A stretch of DNA of 14,202 bases, from the NCBI GenBank assembly GCA_052387735.1, contig JBQTIW010000072.1, positions 1-14,202 on the forward strand, written 5' to 3'. The notes below the pieces were generated by a model. It searched no databases and was not told the DNA's origin. It worked only from the letters and a program-made list of their open reading frames with translations. Position numbers and translations under genes: made by a program. Source of the stretch: RBC101 sp052387735 (lineage in GTDB: Bacteria > Gemmatimonadota > Gemmatimonadetes > Gemmatimonadales > Gemmatimonadaceae). Of the stretch, positions 1-8,189 are shown in pieces. Positions within the stretch are counted from its first letter, which is position 1. Each line of letters opens with the position of its first letter.

Positions 1-98
1 GGGTGCGGTGGTGGCAGGCGGACTGGAATCGCGGTCCCGGCGCCTGGGACTTCGACGCCGCGCTGTGGCACTCAGAGCAGCCGGGGCCTGCTCGTTAG
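1..98 (+). CDS. 3' end of an unidentified protein gene (partial)
   Basis: Reading from base 3, there are 31 sense codons followed by TAG at 96-98. The peptide begins VRWWQADWNRGPGAWDF and continues DAALWHSEQPGPAR. Nearly every third position is G or C, as in the real genes here, and the peptide is rich in Trp and Asp, so this looks like a true C-terminus rather than noise. The frame is open at the left edge, so the gene continues outside the window. I do not recognise the family. The gene converges on the NADH dehydrogenase at 212-1462, and the hairpins at 141-202 lie between the two stops. The stop codon sits inside CGTTAGGA, one base off the octamer repeated across the window. An overlapping + frame (8-196) is less convincing because it has no recognisable domain and is Arg-rich in the way shadow frames are. 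Confidence 0.55.
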   Translation, partial: VRWWQADWNRGPGAWDFDAALWHSEQPGPAR

Positions 99-140
99 GA
101 TTCCGTTCACTGGCCAGGGAGCAACAGCGACCGCCGAGCC

Positions 141-202
141 GGAGCCCAGCGTCGTCGCGTGACGGAAGACACGACCCTGGGCTCCTGCCTTCGTAGGAGC
201 AG
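141..202. terminator. Overlapping hairpins between convergent genes, possible bidirectional terminator
   Basis: A perfect 9-bp inverted repeat, GGAGCCCAG (141-149) with CTGGGCTCC (177-185), is extended inward by GTCGT (151-155) with ACGAC (171-175) across one C-C mismatch. The loop is 15 nt. A second hairpin, GCTCCT (181-186) with AGGAGC (195-200), uses part of the 3' arm of the first, so the two cannot form together. The position between two convergent 3' ends fits a terminator. No T-run follows on either strand, so it is not a canonical intrinsic terminator. Confidence 0.4.
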
Positions 203-211
203 GTGATTCTC

Positions 212-1462
212 TCAGCACCGCTTCCCCAGGATCAGGCGCACGCCGCGCTGGTAGGTGAAATACTCCCACGCCCACTGCACGAGCACCACGAGGCGGTTGC
301 GAAAGCTGGCCAGGTACATGATGTGAATGAACAGCCAGAGGAACCAGGCGACCGCGCCGCCGAACCGCAGGCTGCCCCCCAGATCGGCGACCGCGCTGTG
401 CCTGCCTAACGTGGCCATGTCGCCCTTGTTCACGTAGCGGAAGGGCCGCCGTTCGCGCCGGCCCATGGTGCGCAGCACGTTGTCCGCGGCGCAGGTCCCG
501 CCCTGAATGCCTCCCTGGGCGACGCCCGGCACCGGACGGCCGTCCTTCTGTTGCGTCACCGCCATGTCGCCGACGACAAACACGTCAGGGTGCCCGGGGA
601 TCGACAGGTCCGGATCGACCAGCACCCGGCCGGCGCGGTCCAGCGGAACGTTGAGCTGACGGGACAATGGGGACGCCTCGTTGCCGGCGGCCCAGAAGAC
701 GGTGTGCGTCCGGACCACGTCGGCGCCGAGACGTGCGGAGGCACGGTCGACGTGGGAGACCATCGTGTCGAGGCGAACCTCGACGCCCATGCTGCTCAGG
801 TCCTCGAGCGCACGCGCCGAGAGCTCTTCGGGGAAGGTGGGGAGCAACCGCGGGCCGCCCTCGACGAGGATCACGCGCGTGAGGGTCGTGTCGATGTGCC
901 GAAAATCCGAACGCAGCGCCTTGCGGGCGATAGTGACCATGATACCCGCCAGTTCAGCGCCGGTCGGGCCTCCGCCCACGATCACGATGGTCTGCCACGC
1001 GCGGCGCTCGTCTTCATCCGTGCTCAGCTCCGCCTGCTCGAACGCGTCGAGAAAGCGCGAGCGGATCTCCAGCGCGTCGTCCAGCGACTTGAGGCCCGGC
1101 GCGCTCGACTCCCACTCTCCGTGACCGAAGTACGCGTGTCGCGAGCCGGCGGCGACGATCAGAAAATCCCAGGGCTCCAGGCGGTGGGCATTGATCGTCA
1201 CCTGGCGCGCTTCGAGGTCGATGCGCGTCACGTCGCCTAACAAGACGCTGGTATTGTCCTGGCGGCGCAAGTACCACCGGATCGGCACGGCGATGTCGCT
1301 GGGTGCCAGCGTACCTGACGCGACCTGGTACAGGAGGGGCTGGAAGACAAAATGGTTGTGGCGATCGATCACGAGCACGTCGACATTGGCGTGACGCAAC
1401 CGCCGGGCGGCGGCCACACCGCCGAAGCCACCCCCGATGACTACGACTTTTGGCCGATGCAC
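212..1462 (-). CDS. ndh: Type II NADH:quinone oxidoreductase (NDH-2)
   Basis: A 416-aa single-subunit flavoenzyme, expected to move electrons from NADH to membrane quinone without pumping protons. An N-terminal Rossmann motif GGGFGG (residues 10-15) binds FAD. The second, GGGPTGAE (163-170), binds NAD(P)H. VFVVGD (about 284-289) is the conserved FAD-contacting strand. The C-terminal tail from about residue 340 is Trp/Phe-rich and amphipathic (WFLWLFIHIMYLASFRNR, then QWAWEYFTYQRG), as in the NDH-2 membrane anchor. The length is normal for the family. The frame stays open upstream to an ATG at 1681, but that extension runs through the divergent esterase's promoter region and start, and is Cys/Pro/His-rich. 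I chose GTG at 1462 because GGAG lies 6 nt before it and the protein then starts just ahead of the first beta strand (KVVVIGGG). Related carotenoid or sulfide:quinone oxidoreductase-like flavoproteins are less likely given the tail. Confidence 0.92.
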   Translation of the reverse strand: MHRPKVVVIGGGFGGVAAARRLRHANVDVLVIDRHNHFVFQPLLYQVASGTLAPSDIAVPIRWYLRRQDNTSVLLGDVTRIDLEARQVTINAHRLEPWDFLIVAAGSRHAYFGHGEWESSAPGLKSLDDALEIRSRFLDAFEQAELSTDEDERRAWQTIVIVGGGPTGAELAGIMVTIARKALRSDFRHIDTTLTRVILVEGGPRLLPTFPEELSARALEDLSSMGVEVRLDTMVSHVDRASARLGADVVRTHTVFWAAGNEASPLSRQLNVPLDRAGRVLVDPDLSIPGHPDVFVVGDMAVTQQKDGRPVPGVAQGGIQGGTCAADNVLRTMGRRERRPFRYVNKGDMATLGRHSAVADLGGSLRFGGAVAWFLWLFIHIMYLASFRNRLVVLVQWAWEYFTYQRGVRLILGKRC

Positions 1463-1602
1463 GTGTGGCTCCGGATGACCAGCGTGAGGTCTGTCACCCG
1501 GCAGAGGGTGAGCGTGTTGCGGGCGGCAGGGGAACCAATGCGCAGCGTAGGGGGTGTCATTGCAGCACGGTGTCGTTTGCACGTGACTCTCGTCTTCTAA
1601 AT
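1463..1602. promoter_or_regulatory. Divergent intergenic region, NADH dehydrogenase / esterase
   Basis: This 140-bp spacer separates two head-to-head starts and must hold both promoters. For the esterase, TTGCAC (1577-1582) and TAAATA (1598-1603) could be -35 and -10 boxes 15 bp apart, but that would make the transcript essentially leaderless. I see no clear operator or large palindrome. Confidence 0.3.
1469..1472 (-). promoter_or_regulatory. Shine-Dalgarno site deciding the GTG start of the NADH dehydrogenase
   Basis: On the minus strand GGAG is followed by 6 nt (CCACAC) and then GTG at 1462-1460. This is the only well-spaced SD/start pair before the FAD-binding motif, and it decides the start against the longer upstream reading. 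Confidence 0.6.
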
Positions 1603-2568
1603 ATGCACTTGCGGCGCGTCGCGCTTGTCGGTCTGCTGGCGATTCTGGGAGCGTGCGGCACGGACAGCACGGGCCCGGCACCGGTGACGCCCGTGCCCAA
1701 CCCCAACCCGAATCCGCCGGGGACGGTCACGCAACGCACATTCATCGACGAGGCGTATGGCACGCAGTCGGCGCAGCGGATCGACGTGTACCTGCCGCCG
1801 TCGGGGAACGGGCCGTTCCGGCTCATCGTCTGGGTGCACGGCGGCGGCTGGAGCCAGGGAAGCAAGGCGCTGGGGGCCAGCGCGTTCCAGCGGCGCGTGC
1901 TGGCGCAGGGATTCGCACTGGCCAGCGTCGAGTATCGCCTCAGCGGCGTCGCCAAGTTCCCTGCCCAGATCCACGACGTGAAGGGTGCGGTGCGCTACCT
2001 CCGCGCCAACGCGGCGCGTTTTGCCCTCGACCCCACGCGGTTCGGCGCCTGGGGGCTCTCGGCGGGAGGCCACCTGGTGGCGCTCCTTGGCACGTCGGGA
2101 GGCGTCGCCGCGCTGGAGGGTTCGTTAGGCAACCCGTCGACGACGAGCCGCGTGCAGGCAGTGGTCGATTGGTTCGGCCCGACAGACTTTTTTCAGATGG
2201 ACGCGCAGCTCGCGGCGGCGGGGTGCCAACCGCCAGGTGTGATCATTCGAGGCCTCGCCAGCTCGCCGGAGTCACAACTCGTCGGCGCGCCGATCGCCCA
2301 GGTTCCGGCGCTCGTCACCCAGGCCAACCCGATTACCTGGATCTCGCCGGACGATCCGCCGTTCATGATCCAGCACGGACGGTCGGACTGCACGGTGCCA
2401 TTCGGGCAGAGCGTCGTGCTGAACACGGCGCTCATCGGCGCTGGGGGAATCGGCGCGGCCAACGTGAGCTTCACGCTCTACACCGGTGCCGGCCATGGTG
2501 GTTCCCCGTTCACGGACACGACCAACGTCGATCAGGTGATCGCGTTCTTCGACCGGACGTTGCGCTGA
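1603..2568 (+). CDS. Lipoprotein alpha/beta-hydrolase, carboxylesterase-like (BD-FAE/hormone-sensitive-lipase style)
   Basis: A 321-aa exported serine hydrolase. The N-terminus MHLRRVALVG leads into a hydrophobic stretch and the lipobox LGAC (Cys18), so the mature protein is probably a lipoprotein. A Pro/Asn linker (about 25-40) follows. The hydrolase domain (about 45-321) shows the oxyanion-hole motif HGGGW (79-83), the nucleophile elbow GLSAGG with Ser153, the acid Asp262 in HGRSDCTVP, and His298 in GAGHGG, which completes the triad. The family cleaves acyl esters such as acetylated or feruloylated polysaccharides; the substrate here cannot be read from sequence. The frame is open back to ATG 1450, but only the ATG at 1603 puts the signal peptide at the N-terminus. 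No strong SD precedes it. It is transcribed alone and ends 4 bp from the stop of the convergent deacetylase gene. Confidence 0.88.
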   Translation: MHLRRVALVGLLAILGACGTDSTGPAPVTPVPNPNPNPPGTVTQRTFIDEAYGTQSAQRIDVYLPPSGNGPFRLIVWVHGGGWSQGSKALGASAFQRRVLAQGFALASVEYRLSGVAKFPAQIHDVKGAVRYLRANAARFALDPTRFGAWGLSAGGHLVALLGTSGGVAALEGSLGNPSTTSRVQAVVDWFGPTDFFQMDAQLAAAGCQPPGVIIRGLASSPESQLVGAPIAQVPALVTQANPITWISPDDPPFMIQHGRSDCTVPFGQSVVLNTALIGAGGIGAANVSFTLYTGAGHGGSPFTDTTNVDQVIAFFDRTLR

Positions 2569-2572
2569 TCCG

Positions 2573-5317
2573 CTACTGGGCCACGCGCTCGGCCCTGGCC
2601 GCGAGCAGATTCACGAAGAGCCGCGCCGCGCCGGGGACTCCGTTAGGCAGCTGCCGGAAGAACGCCAGCGACGTGTAGACGTAGGTCCCGCGACCGTAGG
2701 CGGCCACGAGTAGCCCGCCACGGTTGGGGGGTTCGCCGGGGTCGTTCATCTCCAGCACCGGCTTGTAGGCCGGATCGAACGTGCGCGGCATGTAGAGCGC
2801 CCGGTCCTGCAGCCACCCGTCGAAGTCGCGTTCGGTGATGCGGTTGGGCACCGACAGCAGGCGTGCCGCGGGATCGAGGATCTTCACCGGAGCGCTCTCG
2901 ACGGTCACGCGATCGGCCGGCCGGGCAAGAGTGATCGGATACGGCATCAGGCCCGGCGTCATCATCTCGTACTGACCGTACTGCACCACGAGCGTGCCAC
3001 CATCTCGAGCATAGTCGAGGAGGCGTGCGTTGGAGGCGACGAGCGCCGCATGCGCCTCATAGGCACGCGTGCCGACTACCACCGACGTGAATCGTGACAG
3101 GTCTTCGCGCGCGAGGTTGGCAGGGTCCAGCACGGTGACGTCGAGACCGAGCTGTTGCAGCACGGGCGCGATGTTGTCGCCGACACCGGGGAGGTAGGCC
3201 ACCGTCGTCCCCCGCGGCAACTGCAGGTCGACGGCGCTGATGCCTAACGTGGATGGGCGGTAGAGCCGCTGCGTGCGGATGTGATCGTACGCCACCGCCG
3301 CGTATCCGGTGGTGAAGTCCTGGCCGTTGCTCGTCGCCGTCGCGGTGATCTCGTGCTGTCCGACGGGGAGGCGCCCTCGCACGTTGAAGGTCACGGTGCT
3401 CACGACCTCGGCCGCAGGTCCACCGGTGAGGCCAAGCGCCGCGGCCACACCACCTGCTGCCGCGGCCCGGGCGTTCCCGGGAAGCCTGATGTGCCGGGCA
3501 GCGCTGTCGGCGACCAGGCCGGCGGGCAGCCGCAAGCGCACGTCGACGTCCCGCGGACCCGCCGCATGCGAGCGCACCTGGACGCGAACCGTTCGCTGGA
3601 TCGGTGCATTCGCCGGCGCATACTCCACCTCCCGCTCCATCGTGAGCGCGATCGCCGGCGCGCCAACGACGGGTGAGTTGATCTCTCCCCTGACCGCATC
3701 GGCGTACCGCAGCGTGACGGGCGTGAACACGCCGAATGAGCCGCCGCCGACTTCGAAGAACGACACGATGACCGGCGAGGTCCGTTCGCCGGACTCCGCG
3801 TTAGGCGATCCCGCCACGGCGAACATGGCGCCGGCTCTGGGGCGCACCAGCCACCACGGCTGGCCCACCTGGTGCACCGCGGCTCGCGTGGAATCCCGAA
3901 AGCTGGAGTCAGGTAGAACGGTACGCGCCTCGCCCGGCAGTGTCGAAACTCCGCCGCCAGGGGTGATCACCATGCGTCGTGTCAGGTGCAACGGAAGCCG
4001 GCCGCGATTGTAGGCGGCATAGGAGACGGGCGTTGCCTCGGTAAGCGCCCAGACCTCACGTGGGGCCGTCGCCTCGACGGCCACCCCGGTGGCCAGCGCC
4101 AGCACCTGCTCCACGCGGCTGCTCGCCACCTCCAGCGATCCGTGCAGGTCCGGGTTGCGCACCGTGAGGTCCTGACCGTTAGGCGCGAGGCCGGCGCAGG
4201 GATTGTCCGGCGACGCCGCCCCGCAGATCCGTCCGAGGAGCCCCTGGACCCGGGCCAGCGCGGGTATGGCGCCCGACGGATCGAGGACATCCAGTCGCGC
4301 GCGCGCATCGTTGAATGCGGCCGGCAGGGAGTCGAGCGCCGCGCGCCGGACCGCGGTGCGGAGGACCGGCGCGAACCGCGCCCAGGTCGTGTCGATCCCG
4401 TCCATGATCGACCGCTCTGCCTTCGCGTCCTCGGGACCGACACGCGCGGCTTCGCGCATCAACTGGTCGAACCGCGCGCCCCGTTGCTGCAGAGCTCCCA
4501 TTCCCTGCGACCTGTGCTGCGACCGCGACTGCGCCGCGATCTCCGCGTATGACCGCCCGAGAATCGGGTCGTACTCGCCCACGTTCAGGCGAATCGTCGC
4601 CCGGTCCTGCATTCGAAACGATGCGCCCCGATAGAACTTCTGTACGGTCCAGCCACCATGGCCCGCGGTGGCGCCGCGGGGGAAGCGTATAGTGTCGCCG
4701 CTCGACTCGTAGGCCTCGCGCGCGAGGAGCCCGGCGACCTGGTGGTGCCCGTGACCATCCGACGGCGTGCCCGAGAACCCACTGACGATCACGTGCGGCC
4801 GAAAGGCGCGCACGACCGTAACGACGTCTCGGAGCACCGAGTCTTTCGACCACTGGGTCAGCGTCTCTTCGGCGTTCTTCGAGAATCCGAAATCGAAGGC
4901 GCGCGTGAAGTACTGCCGGCCACCGTCCATTCGCCGCGCGGCGAGCAGTTCCTCGGTGCGAATCGCGCCTAACGGCTCACCGAGCTCGTTGCCGACGAGG
5001 TTCTGGCCCCCGTCGCCGCGGGTGAGCGAGAGGTAGGCGGTCTCGACCTGCCGCCCCTTGGCCAGCCAGGTGATGAGTTGCGTGTCCTCGTCATCGGGAT
5101 GCGCGGCGATCACGAGGACACGAGCCGATACGCTCAGTCCCCTGATGAGCGGCGCCAGGGCGGCTGCTCCTCGATCCTGCGCCGGGGCATTGAGAGGACC
5201 TGCCAGAGCGAGAACGGCGAGCAGCCCGAGCGTGCCGCGCTTGCGGCGTCGTTCGCTGCCTGTAGCAACCTCGCCAACGAAGAAGCTCAAATGCTGCACA
5301 GCGTCAACCGACTCCAC
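2573..5317 (-). CDS. Exported PIG-L (LmbE-like) deacetylase with C-terminal GATase1/ThuA-like domain
   Basis: A roughly 914-aa multidomain protein. A basic run (RRRKRG) and hydrophobic core (TLGLLAVLALAGPLNA) ending near APAQ form a signal peptide. The PIG-L domain has the zinc/catalytic motif AHPDDE (HPDDE about 73-77) and a second His cluster SDGHGHH (His about 189-192). These enzymes remove N-acetyl groups from GlcNAc-type sugars. The middle (about 600-690) is beta-rich and resembles an immunoglobulin-like domain. The last ~220 residues, with AYLPGVGDNIAPVLQQLGL, DYARDGGTLVVQY and GRGTYVYTSLAF, resemble the class I glutamine-amidotransferase/ThuA fold without an obvious catalytic Cys. The start is uncertain: ATG 5365 (inside sucA), GTG 5317 (one base after the sucA stop, chosen here), GTG 5299 or TTG 5290; none has a strong SD. 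Directly downstream of sucA, so probably cotranscribed. Substrate unknown. Confidence 0.85.
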   Translation of the reverse strand: MESVDAVQHLSFFVGEVATGSERRRKRGTLGLLAVLALAGPLNAPAQDRGAAALAPLIRGLSVSARVLVIAAHPDDEDTQLITWLAKGRQVETAYLSLTRGDGGQNLVGNELGEPLGAIRTEELLAARRMDGGRQYFTRAFDFGFSKNAEETLTQWSKDSVLRDVVTVVRAFRPHVIVSGFSGTPSDGHGHHQVAGLLAREAYESSGDTIRFPRGATAGHGGWTVQKFYRGASFRMQDRATIRLNVGEYDPILGRSYAEIAAQSRSQHRSQGMGALQQRGARFDQLMREAARVGPEDAKAERSIMDGIDTTWARFAPVLRTAVRRAALDSLPAAFNDARARLDVLDPSGAIPALARVQGLLGRICGAASPDNPCAGLAPNGQDLTVRNPDLHGSLEVASSRVEQVLALATGVAVEATAPREVWALTEATPVSYAAYNRGRLPLHLTRRMVITPGGGVSTLPGEARTVLPDSSFRDSTRAAVHQVGQPWWLVRPRAGAMFAVAGSPNAESGERTSPVIVSFFEVGGGSFGVFTPVTLRYADAVRGEINSPVVGAPAIALTMEREVEYAPANAPIQRTVRVQVRSHAAGPRDVDVRLRLPAGLVADSAARHIRLPGNARAAAAGGVAAALGLTGGPAAEVVSTVTFNVRGRLPVGQHEITATATSNGQDFTTGYAAVAYDHIRTQRLYRPSTLGISAVDLQLPRGTTVAYLPGVGDNIAPVLQQLGLDVTVLDPANLAREDLSRFTSVVVGTRAYEAHAALVASNARLLDYARDGGTLVVQYGQYEMMTPGLMPYPITLARPADRVTVESAPVKILDPAARLLSVPNRITERDFDGWLQDRALYMPRTFDPAYKPVLEMNDPGEPPNRGGLLVAAYGRGTYVYTSLAFFRQLPNGVPGAARLFVNLLAARAERVAQ

Positions 5318-5318
5318 G

Positions 5319-8090
5319 TCAGCGCATCGCCGGCGGCCGACCCCGTGGCACAATCGGCGCTGCATGCACGTCGCCGACGATTCGCGCCTGCTCTATCGTG
5401 TGCGACGTCGCGTAACCCTCGGCCGGGCTCGCCCGCTCCGGACGGCCGATGTAACGAATGATGAGGGCGTTCCCGGCCGAAGCCCGCAGCCGCGGCGCAA
5501 CATAGCTCCATGCACCCATGTTCTTGGGCTCTTCCTGGGCCCACACGATCTCGGCGATGTTGGGATACATGTCCACGACGCGCGAGACGTCTTCGTGCGG
5601 CCACGGATACAGCTGCTCCACTCGCACCACCGCCAGGTGGCTCGGTCGGTCCTTTCCCGCAAGTTCGTAGAAAATCTTGCCGGTGCAGAAGACGAGTCGA
5701 GTCACGTCGTCGCGATTCTCGACGAACGGATCGTCGATCACCCACTGGAAGCGGCCGCTCGTCAGGTGCTCCAGGCGGCTCGACGCCGACGCAAGACGCA
5801 GCATGCTTTTGGGCTGCATCAGGACGAGTGGTCGCTTGACCGGCACACGCGCCTGACGACGGAGGACGTGGAAGTACTGCGCCGCGGTGGTGGGATAGGC
5901 CACGCGCAGATTCCCCTCGGCGCAGAGCTGCAGGAAGCGCTCGAGCTTTGCCGACGAGTGCTCCGGTCCCTGGCCCTCGTAGCCATGCGGGAGCAGCAGC
6001 ACGACCGAAGAGTCCTGACCCCACTTGGCACGGTCGGCGACCATGAACTGGTCGATGATGGGCGCCGCCATGTTGGCGAAGTCGCCGAACTGCGCTTCCC
6101 ACAGCACCAGCGCGTCGGGCAACGCGGTACTGTAGCCGTACTCGAACCCGAGCACCGCCAGTTCCGTGAGGGGCGAGTTGAAGACCTCGAATCGCCCCTC
6201 GGCGTTTGGCAAGTGCTGCAGCGGCGTATAGCAAGCGCCGTTGTTGACGTCATGGAGGACGGCATGGCGGTGCGAGAAGGTGCCGCGCGCAGCGTCCTGT
6301 CCCGTCAGTCGCACGTCGACCCCTTCGGCGAGCAGCGAGGCCAAGGCCAGCGCCTCGGCGTGGCCCCAGTCGATGCCACCGGCCTCGCCTAACGCTTCGC
6401 GACGTCGCTCGAGTTGCTTGGCCAGCCTGGGGTGCACCGCGTGGCTCTCGGGCCAGGCCAGCAGCCGTTCGTTGAGCGCGATGAGGGTTTCGGCGCGAAC
6501 ACCGGTATCCACCACCGGCAACGAGGTGGGCGTGAGCCTCCGCACCTCGACGTCCTCCGCCTCGTCCTCGATCGTCACGGACTTGCGGGACTCGTCCAGC
6601 ACCTGGTCCATGCGGCTCTGGAATTCCCGGTCCATGGCCTCGACCGTTTCCGCCGATACCAGACCCTCTTGCGTCAGGCGCTCGCCCCAGATCTGTCGCG
6701 CCGTCGGATGCTGGCGGATCTTGGCGTACAGCGTCGGCTGCGTGTAGCTGGGCTCATCCCCCTCGTTATGCCCCCAGCGCCGGTACCCCACGAGGTCGAT
6801 CAGGAAATCCTTGCCGAACTTCGCGCGATAGGCAATCGCCAGACGGATGGACGAGATGCACGCTTCCGGATCATCGGCGTTGACGTGCACGATCGGCACT
6901 TCGAATCCCTTGGCCAGATCGCTCGCGTAATACGTCGACCGCGCTTCCGGCGGGTCAGTGGTGAACCCGACCTGGTTGTTGGCGATGATGTGCAGCGACC
7001 CGCCCACGCGGTAGCCGGCGAGCCGGGACATGTTGAACGTCTCGGCCACCACGCCTTCACCCGGGAACGCGGCGTCGCCGTGGATCACGATCGGAAGCAC
7101 GGACTCGTCGTGCCCGCCTAACGCCTGTCGCCGCGCGCGGGCGACACCGGTGAGCACCGGATTGACCACTCCCAGGTGGCTGGGATTGGGCACCAGTGAC
7201 AGCCCCACGGGACGACGGTCCGGAAATTCACGGGCCGTCGTTGCCCCGAGATGGTACTTCACGTCACCGGTTTCGCTGTCCGCGACGTCGGCGTGCTTGC
7301 CGTCGAATTCGTTGAAGAGATTCGTGTACGGCTTGTCGAGAATATGGACGAGGACGTTGAGGCGGCCGCGGTGCGCCATGCCGATCACGACCTCCTGCAC
7401 GCCGAGCTTGGCACTCTCGTCGATCGCGGCGTCGAGCATCGGCACCATCGCGTCCGTGCCCTCGATCGAGAAGCGCTTCACGTTCGGATACGCGCGGGCG
7501 ATGAATCGCTCCAGTCCGTCCACTTCGGTGAGGCGGCGCAGGACGGCGAGCTTCTCGTCGGATGACAGGTCTGTGTAGACTGCGCCTTCGATCGCCTTCC
7601 GAAGCCACTCGCGCTCGTTCTCGTCTTCGAGATGCCCGAACTCGTAGCCGACGCGACCGGAGTACAGCGCGCGAAGCCGGCTGGCCACCTCGGCGGCGGT
7701 GCCCATGTCATAGCCCAGCGAGGCCGCCGGAACCAGCGTGAGGTCGGCCTCGGTGATGCCATAAAACTCTGCGGTCAGTTCGGCCGCGCCCGTGGGCGTG
7801 GAGCCTAACGGGTCGATGGGCGCTGCGAGGTGTCCGTACTGGCGGATGGCGTCGATCAGCGCAGCGGCGCCCGCGACCTTGCGGAGATGGCCGACATCCG
7901 CTGCGATAGTCGATGCCGCGACGTCGCCCGAAACCGGGGGTGCTACCGGGGGCGATCCCGTCAGCGATTGGGCGAACTGGAAGTACTGGCGCCACGCTTC
8001 GTCGACCGATGCCGGATCTCGTTGGTATTGCGCGTAGAGCTCGGCAACGTGGGCGTCGTTGTAGACGCCAATGATCGGGGTACTCGTCAT
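5319..8090 (-). CDS. sucA: 2-oxoglutarate dehydrogenase E1 component
   Basis: This 923-aa protein is the thiamine-diphosphate-dependent E1 subunit of the cytoplasmic 2-oxoglutarate dehydrogenase complex (EC 1.2.4.2), which decarboxylates 2-oxoglutarate and passes the succinyl group to the E2 lipoyl domain. The N-terminus, YNDAHVAELYAQYQRDPASV (10-29), is the typical E2-binding helix of SucA. Core motifs include AHRGRLN (239-245), the ThDP/Mg signature GDAAFPGEG (338-346) and NNQVGFTT (371-378); the C-terminal transketolase-like domain ends normally. Length is near that of other SucA proteins (about 930 aa). The ATG at 8090 fits the family N-terminus. No sucB or lpd is adjacent: the PIG-L gene follows immediately and the RNA methyltransferase precedes it. 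TTGGAG and TAGATT, 18 bp apart just before the ATG, could be a weak promoter giving a nearly leaderless mRNA. The enzyme identity is very secure. Confidence 0.97.
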   Translation of the reverse strand: MTSTPIIGVYNDAHVAELYAQYQRDPASVDEAWRQYFQFAQSLTGSPPVAPPVSGDVAASTIAADVGHLRKVAGAAALIDAIRQYGHLAAPIDPLGSTPTGAAELTAEFYGITEADLTLVPAASLGYDMGTAAEVASRLRALYSGRVGYEFGHLEDENEREWLRKAIEGAVYTDLSSDEKLAVLRRLTEVDGLERFIARAYPNVKRFSIEGTDAMVPMLDAAIDESAKLGVQEVVIGMAHRGRLNVLVHILDKPYTNLFNEFDGKHADVADSETGDVKYHLGATTAREFPDRRPVGLSLVPNPSHLGVVNPVLTGVARARRQALGGHDESVLPIVIHGDAAFPGEGVVAETFNMSRLAGYRVGGSLHIIANNQVGFTTDPPEARSTYYASDLAKGFEVPIVHVNADDPEACISSIRLAIAYRAKFGKDFLIDLVGYRRWGHNEGDEPSYTQPTLYAKIRQHPTARQIWGERLTQEGLVSAETVEAMDREFQSRMDQVLDESRKSVTIEDEAEDVEVRRLTPTSLPVVDTGVRAETLIALNERLLAWPESHAVHPRLAKQLERRREALGEAGGIDWGHAEALALASLLAEGVDVRLTGQDAARGTFSHRHAVLHDVNNGACYTPLQHLPNAEGRFEVFNSPLTELAVLGFEYGYSTALPDALVLWEAQFGDFANMAAPIIDQFMVADRAKWGQDSSVVLLLPHGYEGQGPEHSSAKLERFLQLCAEGNLRVAYPTTAAQYFHVLRRQARVPVKRPLVLMQPKSMLRLASASSRLEHLTSGRFQWVIDDPFVENRDDVTRLVFCTGKIFYELAGKDRPSHLAVVRVEQLYPWPHEDVSRVVDMYPNIAEIVWAQEEPKNMGAWSYVAPRLRASAGNALIIRYIGRPERASPAEGYATSHTIEQARIVGDVHAAPIVPRGRPPAMR

Positions 8091-8099
8091 GACCTAAAT

Positions 8100-8189
8100 C
8101 TAGTGCCGGGCTTCGGTTGGCTCCAATTCGCAGGAGGCGCCAGCCGTGCACGCGATGGACCAGCCGAGTCGCCGAAGGTGCTCGATCAC
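8100..8189 (-). CDS. Possible small ORF of 29 codons coupled to the RNA methyltransferase
   Basis: A GTG codon (8189-8187) overlaps the methyltransferase TGA (8188-8186) as GTGA, a classic translational-coupling arrangement. It opens a 29-codon frame ending at TAG (8102-8100): MIEHLRRLGWSIACT then AGASCELEPTEARH. About four fifths of its third positions are G or C, like real genes here, and it fills most of the gap before sucA. No SD of its own is clear and no family is recognised. It could equally be a chance frame, or a trace of an older, longer methyltransferase C-terminus. Confidence 0.25.
   Translation of the reverse strand: MIEHLRRLGWSIACTAGASCELEPTEARH

Noticed and set aside
551..1240. 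229-aa + strand frame opposite the NADH dehydrogenase
   Set aside because: Arg/His/Asp-rich product with no domain; it is a mirror of a well-supported gene on the other strand, as expected in GC-rich DNA.
1653..2678. 341-aa + strand frame overlapping the esterase in another phase
   Set aside because: Arg/Ala-rich shadow; the catalytic triad and lipobox are all in the 1603-2568 frame.
5058..6392. 444-aa + strand frame opposite the deacetylase start and sucA
   Set aside because: It runs across two real minus-strand genes and their junction and has shadow-like composition with no motifs.
8091..8125. TTGGAG/TAGATT as a sucA promoter
   Set aside because: The matches to consensus are weak and it would start transcription almost at the ATG; mentioned only under sucA.
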